DNA from: JADKFD01 sp964561825
GTDB taxonomy: Bacteria > Pseudomonadota > Gammaproteobacteria > Xanthomonadales > SZUA-5
Length of the DNA stretch: 18,747 nucleotides
Assembly (NCBI GenBank): GCA_964561825.1
Contig: CAZLSB010000052.1
Location: forward strand, 1-18,747
Reading direction: 5' to 3'
The notes below the pieces were generated by a model, which had not been told where the DNA came from, made no database searches, and saw nothing but the letters and a program-made list of their open reading frames with translations. A program made the position numbers and the translations under genes. Below are positions 1 to 8,900 of this stretch, piece by piece (the stretch's first letter is position 1; each line of letters opens with the position of its first letter).

Positions 1-245
1 AAAGATGGACTGCACAGATCGCACAGCGGCCAGCACTGCAACGCGGCCGCATGGTGAACCGCGCCTGGGGCGATCCCGCCGCACAATTACACGAGCGCCA
101 CTAAGAGTAACCGCAACGATCTGTGATCGAACGCTTCTCCCTCACCATGCAGGAAAAGCGTCAGCGCCCAGCGCCCACCAGAATCCGCGGTTAAACTCCA
201 CAAGGCGTACCATCCGTGCGCCGAACCAAACGTGGGCGCTGCATC
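1..245. other. Leading stretch without a convincing gene
   Basis: I see no supported gene here. The open frames covering it have unnatural composition and no family resemblance. A 13-nt palindrome (CGATC-tgt-GATCG, 117-129) is present but is too short to interpret. The promoter for the downstream signalling gene probably lies here, but no convincing -35/-10 pair was recognised. An AAGGCG at 202-207 lies 8 nt before a GTG at 216, which is an alternative start for the downstream gene. Confidence 0.4.
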
Positions 246-3200
246 ATGGCAAATAAGAAGACGTCCAAAAAAAACCTCGCTGCAAGCCAGGCGCCGTCGA
301 TTGATCCGGAAACGCCAACCAAACCGGCCCTTGAGCTAGGCTTTCCTATCGTGGGTGTCGGTGCTTCGGCGGGTGGTTTGGCGGCTTTTGAGGCGTTTTT
401 TTCTGGCATGCCCAGCGGCGCTGATCCAGGCATGGCCTTCGTATTGGTGCAGCACTTGGCACCGGACCACAGAAGCATCCTCAGTGAGCTGATTCGGCGC
501 TGTACGCGCATGCAAGTCTTTGAGGTTGAAGACGGCATGCCGGTGCAAATCAACTGCGTCTACATTATTCCGCCCAATCGCGACATGGCGTTTTTGCACG
601 GCACGCTGCAATTGTTGGAGCCCGCCGCGCCACGTGGTCAGCGCTTGCCGATCGATTTCTTGTTTCGCTCCCTGGCAGTAGACCAGCGCGAGCACGCCAT
701 CGGCGTTGTGCTGTCCGGCACGGGGAGTGATGGCACGCTGGGTATCCGCGCCATTAAAGGTGAAGGCGGCATGGCGATGGTGCAGAACGCACCGTCTTGC
801 GAGTTTGAAGGCATGCCGCGCAGTGTCATTGCCACCGGCTTGGTGGATTACGAGTTGCCACCGGCTGAAATGCCGGCCCAACTAATCGCCTACGCCAGCC
901 ATGCCTTCGGCAAGCTTGGGCGTGTGGCCGCGACGCCCGTGCAGAAAACGGAAATTGTCCTCAAGAAGGTCTTCATTTTGCTGCGCGCGCAAACCGGCCA
1001 CGACTTTTCCCAGTACAAGCCGAGCACAATCATCCGCCGCATTGAGCGGCGGATGGCGGTGCACCAAATCGACGCCATCGACAATTACCTCAAGTTTTTG
1101 CAGCAAACGCCGGTGGAGGTGGAAGCGCTGTTTCGCGATTTGCTGATCGGCGTGACCCATTTCTTTCGTGATCCGCAGGCTTTTCGCGCACTAGAGGAGC
1201 AGGTCATCCCGAAATTGTTTGCCGATCGCCCCGCCGGCACGGTGATTCGGGTCTGGTCGACCGGCTGCTCAACCGGCGAGGAGGCTTATTCCATTGCCAT
1301 CTTGCTGCAAGAGCGCATGCAATTGCAGCGGCAAAGTTACACGGTGCAGGTTTTTGCTACCGATATTGACAGTCGCGCAATTGCCAGCGCGCGCGCCGGC
1401 GTTTACCCGGAGAGCATCGCCGCGGATATTGACCCACAGCGCTTGGCGCGTTTTTTTGTCGCCGAACCAGGACGTGGCTATCGCATCCAGAAAAGCATTC
1501 GCGACATGATGGTGTTCTCTGAGCAGGATGTGATTCGGGATCCGCCGTTTTCCAGAATGGATCTTATAAGCTGCCGCAATTTACTGATTTACATGGATTC
1601 AGACTTGCAAAAAAGACTGATTCCACTGTTCCACTTTGCGCTCAAACCGGGCGGTATATTGTTCCTTGGCAGTTCTGAAGGCATCGGCGAGTTCAGCGAA
1701 CTGTTCACCATGCTGGATCGCAAAGCCAAGTTGTTTCAGCGCACGGAGGATCATCAAGCTGCGCAGCGGGTAAAACTGGGGCGTTATCTGCCGCCGATGC
1801 TTGCGTTGAACACAGCTCACGTACGTGACCCGGCAAAAGGGCTGAGTCTCGGTAAATTGCCCTTGCGCGAACTCACCGAACAAGCCTTGCTGGAGCAGCT
1901 TGCTCCACCCAGCGCGCTGGTTAACGCGCAAGGCGATATTCTCTATTTACATGGACGCACCGGCTTGTACCTGGAACCCGCCCCCGGCGAAACCGGGATT
2001 AGCAACATTTTTAACATGGCGCGCGAAGGCTTGCGGCGCGATCTGACCATGACGCTGCGCAAAGCGCTTAGCAGCGGTCAAGCCGCGCACTGCGCGGGGC
2101 TCAAAGTGAAGACCAATGGCCACTACACCGTGGTCAATTTGAGCATTTGTCCAGTGGCGCCGGGCGCGGCTGCTGCTCCCGACGCACAGTTGTTCCTAGT
2201 CATCCTGCAAGAGGCGCCGGCTTCGCCTGAATCATTGGCGCGCGGCATTACCGGCACTAGCGCCGCTATTCACGAGCACGTGAGCGACGCGGAAGCGCAA
2301 ATTGACGCGCTTAAGTTGGAGTTGCGCGACAAAGATGAATACCTGCGCGCCGCGAATGAGGAATTGGAGACCGCCAATGAGGAGCTCAAATCCTCCAACG
2401 AAGAAATGCAGTCGGTGAACGAGGAGCTGCAATCCACCAACGAGGAACTGGAAACCTCGAAAGAGGAGTTGCAGTCACTCAACGAGGAACTGGCGACGGT
2501 CAATTCCGAGCTGCAAACCAAGGTAGTCGATTTGTCACGCGCCAACAACGATATGAATAATCTGTTAGCCGGCACCGATATCGGCACGGTGTTTGTCGAC
2601 CATTCTCTGCGCATCCTGCGGTTTACCCCCGCTGCTAGCGCAATCATCAACTTGATTTTGAGCGACGTGGGCCGGCCAGTGAGCCACATCGTCTCCAATT
2701 TGATTGGCTACGCCCAGCTGGTGCAGGACTTACAAGAGGTACTCAAGACACTGATTCCAAAAGAAGTGGATGTGCAGACGGCCGATGGCCATTGGCACAC
2801 GATGCGCATACAGCCCTACCGCACCTTGGACAACGTGATCGAAGGCGCAGTGATTTCGTTTGTAGACATCACTGACGCGGTGCAAACTAAAGAGGCCCTG
2901 CGCAAGGCCAACGAACTGCTGCGCTTGGCGGTGGTCGTGCGGGATGCGCACGATGCCATCACCGTTCAAGATCTAGATGGCAGAATTCTCGCCTGGAACC
3001 CAGGTGCGGAGCGCATCTACGGTTGGACCGAAGCCGAGGCGCTGCAAATGCAGGTCAAAGATCGTATACCGGTGGCGCTACGCGAAGAGGCGCTCGCCAG
3101 AGTGCACCAGCTTAGCCAGGCGGAAATTCTGCAGCCGTACCGCACGCAGCGCATCAGCAAAGGCGGAGCGGTCTTGGAGGTCTTCCTGACCGCCACCGCA

Positions 3201-3305
3201 TTAGTCAATAAAGTGGGGCAGATGTATGCGATTGCGACCACTGAGCGGGTGATCAACGAAGACCTTGTAAGTCCACCCGAAGGAGGGCGTCATGAGCAAA
3301 GATGA
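246..3305 (+). CDS. CheB-CheR fusion protein with coiled coil and PAS domains
   Basis: This soluble signalling protein of about 1019 residues joins a receptor methylesterase (CheB) and a glutamate O-methyltransferase (CheR). The CheB catalytic domain spans about residues 34-220. Its expected triad is visible: Ser41 in GASAGG, His70 in VQHL and Asp162 in SGTGSDG. It has no receiver domain in front, unlike classical CheB. The CheR part spans about 235-500, with the THFFRD motif (304-309), an SAM-binding WSTGCSTGEEAYS (337-349), ATDID (371-375) and SCRNLLIYM (442-450). A PAS-like segment (about 545-655) follows, then a heptad coiled coil (about 682-768) and two PAS domains (about 772-876 and 890-1000). 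No membrane segment and no kinase domain is present. Its stop codon lies inside the next gene, a hybrid kinase, so the two are probably co-translated. I chose ATG 246, giving a lysine-rich N-terminus. GTG 216, preceded by AAGGCG, would add ten residues and cannot be excluded. No chemoreceptor lies nearby, so the methylation target is unknown. Confidence 0.93.
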   Translation: MANKKTSKKNLAASQAPSIDPETPTKPALELGFPIVGVGASAGGLAAFEAFFSGMPSGADPGMAFVLVQHLAPDHRSILSELIRRCTRMQVFEVEDGMPVQINCVYIIPPNRDMAFLHGTLQLLEPAAPRGQRLPIDFLFRSLAVDQREHAIGVVLSGTGSDGTLGIRAIKGEGGMAMVQNAPSCEFEGMPRSVIATGLVDYELPPAEMPAQLIAYASHAFGKLGRVAATPVQKTEIVLKKVFILLRAQTGHDFSQYKPSTIIRRIERRMAVHQIDAIDNYLKFLQQTPVEVEALFRDLLIGVTHFFRDPQAFRALEEQVIPKLFADRPAGTVIRVWSTGCSTGEEAYSIAILLQERMQLQRQSYTVQVFATDIDSRAIASARAGVYPESIAADIDPQRLARFFVAEPGRGYRIQKSIRDMMVFSEQDVIRDPPFSRMDLISCRNLLIYMDSDLQKRLIPLFHFALKPGGILFLGSSEGIGEFSELFTMLDRKAKLFQRTEDHQAAQRVKLGRYLPPMLALNTAHVRDPAKGLSLGKLPLRELTEQALLEQLAPPSALVNAQGDILYLHGRTGLYLEPAPGETGISNIFNMAREGLRRDLTMTLRKALSSGQAAHCAGLKVKTNGHYTVVNLSICPVAPGAAAAPDAQLFLVILQEAPASPESLARGITGTSAAIHEHVSDAEAQIDALKLELRDKDEYLRAANEELETANEELKSSNEEMQSVNEELQSTNEELETSKEELQSLNEELATVNSELQTKVVDLSRANNDMNNLLAGTDIGTVFVDHSLRILRFTPAASAIINLILSDVGRPVSHIVSNLIGYAQLVQDLQEVLKTLIPKEVDVQTADGHWHTMRIQPYRTLDNVIEGAVISFVDITDAVQTKEALRKANELLRLAVVVRDAHDAITVQDLDGRILAWNPGAERIYGWTEAEALQMQVKDRIPVALREEALARVHQLSQAEILQPYRTQRISKGGAVLEVFLTATALVNKVGQMYAIATTERVINEDLVSPPEGGRHEQR
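2355..2516 (+). repeat. Tandem heptad repeats coding for a coiled coil
   Basis: Eight successive 21-nt units within the CheB-CheR gene encode heptads built on the pattern NEELxxx (residues about 704-757). Two units diverge slightly at the asparagine or at the leucine position. Leucine or methionine recurs every seventh residue and Glu-Glu pairs dominate, as expected for a long parallel coiled coil. It separates the CheB/CheR enzymes from the C-terminal PAS sensors. In this protein family such a linker typically provides dimerisation and signal transmission. The units differ at the DNA level, so it is an old protein repeat rather than a fresh expansion. Confidence 0.85.
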
Positions 3306-5115
3306 GCATCCAGACCAGCAGCGCCCCAGCGCTGCAAGCACGCTGGTTCCCACTACAGGAAAGGCGCTGCGCGACAAAGCCGAGGCGCAATTGCGTGAGC
3401 TGAGCGCATCAGCGCCGGGTGATGCACAAGCCCATTCGCTGGAAACAACGCGACAAATGCTGCATGAGCTGCAGGTGCACCAAATTGAACTGGAGATGCA
3501 GAATGAGGAACTGCGGGAATCGCAAATTGCTCTGGATATTGCGCGCGCCAGTTACTTTGACCTCTACGATCTTGCGCCAGTGGGATATTGCACGGTCAGC
3601 GAGCGAGGCCTGATTCTGCAGAGCAATCTGACCGTCGCCACCTTGCTGGGCGTCGCCCGCGGTGCATTGGTTAGGCAGCCCTTGTCCCGACTGATCCTCA
3701 AGGACGACCAGGACGTTTACTATTTGCTGCGCAGACAGCTGTTTGACACCGGCGAATCGCAGTCCTGCGATTTGCGCATGCTGAAGCAAGATGGCACGCA
3801 ATTTTGGGCGAACATGGTGGCGTCCATCGCCCAGGAAAACGACACAGCTGTGTTGCGCGTGGTGTTGAAAGATGTGTCGGAGCGCAAGCGCATCGAAGCA
3901 GAGCGCGAGCGGCTCGATCATGCGCTGAGCGAAAAGAACATCGAGCTGCGGCGCGCGATGATCGCAGCCGAAAAAGCCACTTTGGCCAAATCCGAATTTC
4001 TGTCCAGCATGAGCCATGAGTTGCGCACGCCGCTGCATGCCATCCTAGGATTTGCGCAGCTGATTGAAGCCGGGCCGCCAGTGCCGTCGGTGGCGCAAAA
4101 GCGCAGCGTTGATCAGGTCTTGAAGGCCGGCTGGCATCTGTTGGAGCTGATCAACGAAATCCTCGATCTGTCGGTCATCGAATCGGGCAAACTCACGTTG
4201 GCACTGGCGCCGGTGTCGCTCACCGAGGTGTTGCGCGAATGCGCCGAGATGATTGAGCCGCAAGCAGAAAAGTGCGGCATCCGCGTGGACTTTGTGCCGC
4301 CTGCAACGCCTTATTGTGTGCGCGGCGAACGCATCCGGGTAAAACAAGTCCTGATCAATCTGCTGTCCAACGCGATTGAATACAACAAACCGGGTGGCAC
4401 CGTTAGCGTGCAGTGCGAACTGCGCCCGCCTGATTTAATTCGAATCAGCATCCGCGATAGCGGCGTCGGGTTGGCCGCCGAACAACTGGCGCAACTCTTT
4501 CAAGCCTTCAACCGCTTGGGTCAGGAAGCGCGCGCTGAAGAAGGTACCGGCATCGGCCTAGTGGTATCCAAGCGGTTGATGGAACTGATGAAAGGCGAGA
4601 TCGGCGTGGAAAGTACGGTCGGCATCGGCAGTGTATTTTGGATTGAACTCAAAGAGGCCAACGCGCTGCCAACGGCGGCCAGTCGCGCGCCCGCGCCCAG
4701 TCAGGCTAGTGTTTCAGACGCTGCGCCGTTGCGCACGCTTTTGTATGTGGAGGACAACCAAGCAAATATGATGTTGGTCGAGGACATCATTGCGCGCCGG
4801 CCGGACCTATTTTTGCTGAGCGCCAAAGATGGACTGCGTGGCATCGAACTGGCACGCAGCACGCGGCCGGCGGTCATCCTGATGGACATTAATCTGCCCG
4901 GCATCAGCGGTTTAGAAGCATTGCGCGTGCTGTCTGCAGATCCGACCACCGCGCATATCCCAGTCATTGCGCTCAGCGCGAATGCGACGCCTCGCGATGT
5001 TCAAAACGGATTGAAAGACGGATTCTTCCGCTATCTGACCAAACCCATCAAGGTGGATGAATTCTTGATGGTGTTGGATTTGGCCTTGGACTTTGCTAAG
5101 AGGTCAGCGGTTTAG
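3292..5115 (+). CDS. PAS-containing hybrid sensor histidine kinase with receiver domain
   Basis: This 607-residue cytoplasmic hybrid kinase probably transfers phosphate from its own histidine to its C-terminal receiver. Order of parts: an N-terminal helical, glutamate-rich stretch (about 25-82), a PAS domain (about 82-196), a short helical linker, a dimerisation/phosphoacceptor domain with SHELRTPLHA (His242), a catalytic ATPase domain with N-box LLSNAIEYN (Asn360), G1 box DSGVGL (389-394), F box LFQAF and G2 box GTGIGL (418-423), then a receiver (about 482-600). The receiver has the acidic pair Glu487-Asp488, phosphoacceptor Asp532 in MDINLPG and Lys584 in TKPI. No transmembrane helix is seen. 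The start is well supported: AGGAGG lies just upstream of ATG 3292, and the gene overlaps the CheB-CheR stop by 14 nt, which suggests translational coupling. No DNA-binding output domain is present, so the downstream phosphate acceptor, if any, lies elsewhere. Confidence 0.95.
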   Translation: MSKDEHPDQQRPSAASTLVPTTGKALRDKAEAQLRELSASAPGDAQAHSLETTRQMLHELQVHQIELEMQNEELRESQIALDIARASYFDLYDLAPVGYCTVSERGLILQSNLTVATLLGVARGALVRQPLSRLILKDDQDVYYLLRRQLFDTGESQSCDLRMLKQDGTQFWANMVASIAQENDTAVLRVVLKDVSERKRIEAERERLDHALSEKNIELRRAMIAAEKATLAKSEFLSSMSHELRTPLHAILGFAQLIEAGPPVPSVAQKRSVDQVLKAGWHLLELINEILDLSVIESGKLTLALAPVSLTEVLRECAEMIEPQAEKCGIRVDFVPPATPYCVRGERIRVKQVLINLLSNAIEYNKPGGTVSVQCELRPPDLIRISIRDSGVGLAAEQLAQLFQAFNRLGQEARAEEGTGIGLVVSKRLMELMKGEIGVESTVGIGSVFWIELKEANALPTAASRAPAPSQASVSDAAPLRTLLYVEDNQANMMLVEDIIARRPDLFLLSAKDGLRGIELARSTRPAVILMDINLPGISGLEALRVLSADPTTAHIPVIALSANATPRDVQNGLKDGFFRYLTKPIKVDEFLMVLDLALDFAKRSAV

Positions 5116-5164
5116 TGCGCGGTTGAAGCTAGAAGCCTCAGTTGGGAGAAAAATTAGGATCGCA

Positions 5165-5295
5165 CGGATCGTCATTGCGAGGGAGCCTTGGCGACCGCGG
5201 CAATCCAGTGACTTTGCTGTTTGCTTCGATTTGCCGCAAAAAGCAAGGTCACTGGATTGCCGCAGTCGCTTAGCCTCCTTCGCAATGACGATCCG
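5165..5295. repeat. 131-bp imperfect inverted repeat, dispersed palindromic element type
   Basis: Two 60-bp arms (5165-5224 and 5236-5295) are reverse complements at 53 of 60 positions, around an 11-nt loop. The outer ends are perfect for 16 bp (beginning CGGATCGTCATTGCGA) and a second perfect block contains GGCAATCCAGTGAC. The GTCATTGCGA...GCAATCCAG signature resembles a palindromic repeat scattered in intergenic regions of many bacterial genomes; this resemblance is from memory. There is no transposase and no T-run, so a simple intrinsic terminator is not evident. In RNA either strand would fold into a long hairpin, 49 nt after the hybrid kinase stop codon, and could protect or end that transcript. 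Both strands can be translated across it by chance, giving false small ORFs. Confidence 0.85.
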
Positions 5296-5366
5296 GGGGT
5301 TCATGGCCTCGCGATCCCAAACTTCACTGTGGACGGACTACTAGGATGATTCGGGAGCTTACTGCC

Positions 5367-5723
5367 ATGCCAGGACTGATGATCTTCGGGGTGTGCATGT
5401 TTTTCACCGGTGTGCTTAGCGTGTTGCTACTGCTATTTGCCAACGGCGGATGGGACAAATCACGCCAGTTTGCGGTGTTGGGGCAATTATTGAGCGGAAA
5501 GTTGGGGGCGCTGCGGCGCACGCTCAGCCGAACAGCGCTGCTACTGACATTTATGGGTGCCGTCCTATGCTTTGCAGGGGTCGGGCAAATGGATGCCCGG
5601 CGGGCGCAACGCTGCCACGATCACTGCATCGCTGCCGCCTACCTCAAAGGCACCATTGGACCGTCTGTAGACCGCACTAGCAGCCGTCGCTTCGTGGCCT
5701 GCGCCTGCACCTGCTCCAGGTAA
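5367..5723 (+). CDS. Small two-helix membrane protein with C-terminal cysteine cluster, function unknown
   Basis: I do not recognise the family. The 118-residue product has two hydrophobic helices (about residues 3-25 and 57-75), joined by a loop rich in Lys and Arg (31-56). By the positive-inside rule that loop is cytoplasmic, which puts both ends on the periplasmic side. After the second helix comes CHDHC (Cys83, Cys87), then the motif GTIGPS (95-100), and the protein ends with Cys112, Cys114 and Cys116 in VACACTC. Five cysteines in the last 36 residues of a predicted periplasmic tail suggest disulfides or metal binding; this is inference. I chose ATG 5367 because GGGAG lies 9 nt upstream. 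ATG 5346 in the same frame would add seven residues and has a poorer ribosome site. The gene stands alone between the inverted repeat and the gltB upstream region. Confidence 0.62.
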   Translation: MPGLMIFGVCMFFTGVLSVLLLLFANGGWDKSRQFAVLGQLLSGKLGALRRTLSRTALLLTFMGAVLCFAGVGQMDARRAQRCHDHCIAAAYLKGTIGPSVDRTSSRRFVACACTCSR

Positions 5724-5831
5724 ACCACCTCTGGAACTGCGCGCCGATTCGATCCGGGCAAAGTAACCCAAGCTGTCGTTGGGGATTCCCAGGCGAAACC
5801 CGCAGCGGCGCTGCTCCGCAATCGTATTCAT

Positions 5832-5899
5832 CCACAGACGTCTATACGTCCGCCAATGTGGTTTGACGCGTCGTCCGGATGTGTGATCTATTCGGACGA
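5832..5899. promoter_or_regulatory. Palindromes and possible promoter upstream of gltB
   Basis: Two dyads lie 78-145 nt before gltB. The first is GACGT-ctat-ACGTC (5837-5850), flanked by an outer CCACA (5832-5836) and TGTGG (5857-5861), which gives a 10-bp stem with a 6-nt bulge. The second is TCGTCCG (5871-5877) paired with CGGACGA (5893-5899) around 15 nt. A TTGACG at 5863-5868, followed after 18 nt by TCTATT (5887-5892), is a possible sigma-70 promoter whose -10 would sit inside the second dyad. That layout would suit an operator, but no known regulator site was recognised and the promoter match is weak. Confidence 0.35.
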
Positions 5900-5976
5900 A
5901 CTTGGCTTTCCGAGCATGCGCTCTAGAGACCTTCAGCGAGGCTCAGTAGGGCAGTGCGCGGCGCAGGAGCGGCAGA

Positions 5977-8900
5977 ATGGGTACAGACACCGGGATGTAC
6001 GATCCGGCGTTCGAAAAGGACAGTTGCGGATTCGGGTTGATCGCGCAGTTGGACGATCGACCGTCACGGGCAATCGTTGACGCGGCGCTCGATGCGCTGA
6101 AACGCATGACCCATCGCGGCGCGGTTGCGGCCGATGGCAAGAGCGGTGACGGTTGCGGCTTGTTACTGCGCAGACCGGACAGCTTTTTGCGCCGTTTGGC
6201 CGCTGAAGCGGGAATACGCTTGCCCGAGAGTTTCGCCTCCGGCATCGTTTTTCTGCCGCATGACGACGCTGATCAGGCGCGTGCGCGGATCACGCTGGAA
6301 GCCGAATTAGGCGGTGCGGGATTGGAGCTGGCCGGTTGGCGCGAGGTGCCAATCGACCCCGAGGTTTGCGGCACACAGGCGCGTTCCACCATGCCGGTGG
6401 TTGCACAAGTGTACGTAGGCGTACGCGAAGATCTGGATTTATCAGTGCTCGAACGCTTGTTGTTTCAGGCGCGCCGCCGCACTGAAATCGCCTTAGCCGA
6501 TTTGCCCGATTTTTACATCTTGTCGCTATCTGCGCATGTGCTTGCCTATAAGGGCATGGTCATGCCTGAACATTTGCCTGCTTTTTTTAAAGATTTGGCG
6601 CGACCCGAATTAACCACTAGCGCAATTACTTTTCACCAGCGATTTTCGACAAATACCATGCCGCGCTGGCCGTTAGCGCAGCCGTTTCGCTTTCTTGCGC
6701 ACAATGGCGAGATTAACTCGATTCAAGGCAATCGTAACTGGATGCGCGCCCGTGGCCCGCGGTTTCGGTCACCCCTGGTTGATTTTCGAGAATTGCAGCC
6801 ATTAGTGTCGATGACCGGTTCTGATTCGCAAACGCTCGACAATATGCTCGAGTGTTTATTGGTCGGCGGTATGGATTTACTACAAGCGATGCGAATTCTC
6901 ATACCGCCTGCCTGGCGGGATCGCGAAGATTTAGATGCCGACATTAAGGCTTTCTATGAGTACTACCAACTGCACATGGAGCCTTGGGACGGTCCGGCCG
7001 GCATTGTCATGTTGGATGGCCGTTATGCGGCGTGCACGCTCGATCGCAATGGTTTGCGGCCAGCGCGTTATTTAGTCACCCGTGATCGCCATGTAGTCAT
7101 CGCGTCGGAAGCCGGTGTATTTGATGTGCCCGCCTCCGAGGTAGTCGAAAAAGGCCGTTTGGGCCCAGGCGAAATGGTTGCGGTCGATTTACTACGCAGC
7201 GAGTTTTTGAAGTCACGTGATATCGACGTCATCAATCGTGGGCGTGCGCCATTCAAACGCTGGATGAAAACTGGCGTACGTTATTTGAGCAACTCGCTGA
7301 TCGATCCAAGCTTAGCCATTGAGCCCTGGGATGCGCCGACGTTGGCGGTGCATCAAAAACTCTACAACCTGTCGCGCGAAGAGCGTGATACGGTGCTTAA
7401 GTCGCTGGCCGAGAGTGAATCTGAAGCCACCGGATCGATGGGTGATGACACGCCGATGGCGGTGATGTCATCCAAGTCCCGATCGCTTTACGATTATTGC
7501 CGCCAAGCTTTTGCACAGGTCACTAATCCACCCATTGACAGTTTGCGTGAACAGCGAGTCATGTCATTGATGACTCAGCTGGGCCGCGAGTGCAATGTGT
7601 TTGAGGCGGCGCCGCAATTTGCGCGGCAGATTGTTTTGAACTCACCCATTTTGTCGCAGCGCAAACTCCGACAAATTCTGGCGATGAGTGATTTTGGCGG
7701 GCATGTCGAAATCGATATCAATTATCCAACCGAACATAACTTAGAGCAGGCGCTTATTTCATTTTGCCAGCAAGCCGAAGACGCGGTGCGCGCCGGTACG
7801 CTGCTGGTTTTCCTAACGGATCGCCACACCGCGCCTAACAAAATTCCGGCGCATGCACTGCTGGCGGTGGGCGCCGTGCATCAACACCTGACTCGCGTTG
7901 GTTTACGGGCAGCCTGCAATATTTTGGTGGAAACCGGCACGGCACGCGACGCCCATCATTTCGCTTGCCTAATTGGTTTTGGTGCGACCGCTATTCAGCC
8001 GTATTTGGCCTATCAGTCTTTGTTGTCCTTGGTCCGTTCCGGACAGATCAAGCGTCGCTTTGGCGAACCGCTGGAGATTGGTCGTAGTTATCGGCGTGGC
8101 ATTCGCAAGGGCATACTCAAAATTTTGTCGAAGATGGGTATTTCCTGCGTTGACAGTTACCGCGGTGCGCAGCTATTCGAAATCGTCGGTTTGTCCAGTG
8201 AAGTGGTGCAGCGTTGTTTTACCGGTACACCCAGCCGTATCGAAGGCGCAGGTTTTGCTGAAATCGAAGCCGAGCAGCGTGATTTGGCAGCCAAGGCCTT
8301 TAATGCCAATACGCTGATCGAACAGGGTGGGTTGCTGAAGTTTGTACAAGGCGGCGAATACCACATGTACAACCCGGATGTGATCGCGCGCTTGCAGGCG
8401 GCGGTGCGCAGCGGCGATTTCGAAACCTATCGCGAATACGCCGAGGTGGTGAACAACCGGCCGGCCTCGGCCTTGCGCGATTTAATGTTATTGCACAGCG
8501 ACCGAGCGCCGATTGCGCTGGATGAGGTTGAGCCGATCGCCAGCATCGTTAAGCGCTTTGATTCTGCGGGCATGTCCCTAGGCGCGCTATCGCCAGAGGC
8601 GCACGAAGCACTGGCGATTGCGATGAATCGCTTGGGTGCGCGCTCCAATTCCGGCGAAGGTGGCGAAGACCCGGTGCGTTATGGCACCGAGCGCATGAGT
8701 AAGATCAAACAAGTAGCCTCGGGCCGCTTTGGGGTAACTCCAGAATATCTAATCAATGCCGAAGTGCTGCAAATTAAGGTAGCGCAAGGCGCTAAACCGG
8801 GCGAGGGCGGTCAATTACCCGGTCACAAAGTCGACGAGACCATCGCGCGCTTGCGTTACGCGCGACCCGGCATTGGTTTGATTTCGCCGCCGCCGCATCA

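Noticed and set aside
191..881. Minus-strand ORFs of 120 and 181 codons over the start of the CheB-CheR gene
   Set aside because: They are antisense to the clearly conserved CheB domain and have low-information, Arg/His/Ser-rich translations.
246..5115. Complete chemotaxis operon
   Set aside because: No CheA, CheW, CheY-only or methyl-accepting receptor gene is present. Only a CheB-CheR fusion and a hybrid kinase of ordinary HisKA type are seen.
5093..5344. Overlapping small ORFs on both strands (plus 5093-5344, minus 5104-5304)
   Set aside because: They translate the arms of the inverted repeat, giving peptides that mirror each other. Such peptides arise wherever this type of repeat occurs and are not supported as genes.
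5745..5765. TTCGATCC resembling a tRNA T-arm
   Set aside because: No matching acceptor stem, anticodon arm or D-arm could be placed around it.
5565..5831. Minus-strand 88-codon ORF beside and over the small membrane protein gene
   Set aside because: It overlaps the better supported plus-strand gene, has no ribosome site before its ATG, and its Ala/Gly/Arg-rich translation resembles no family I know.
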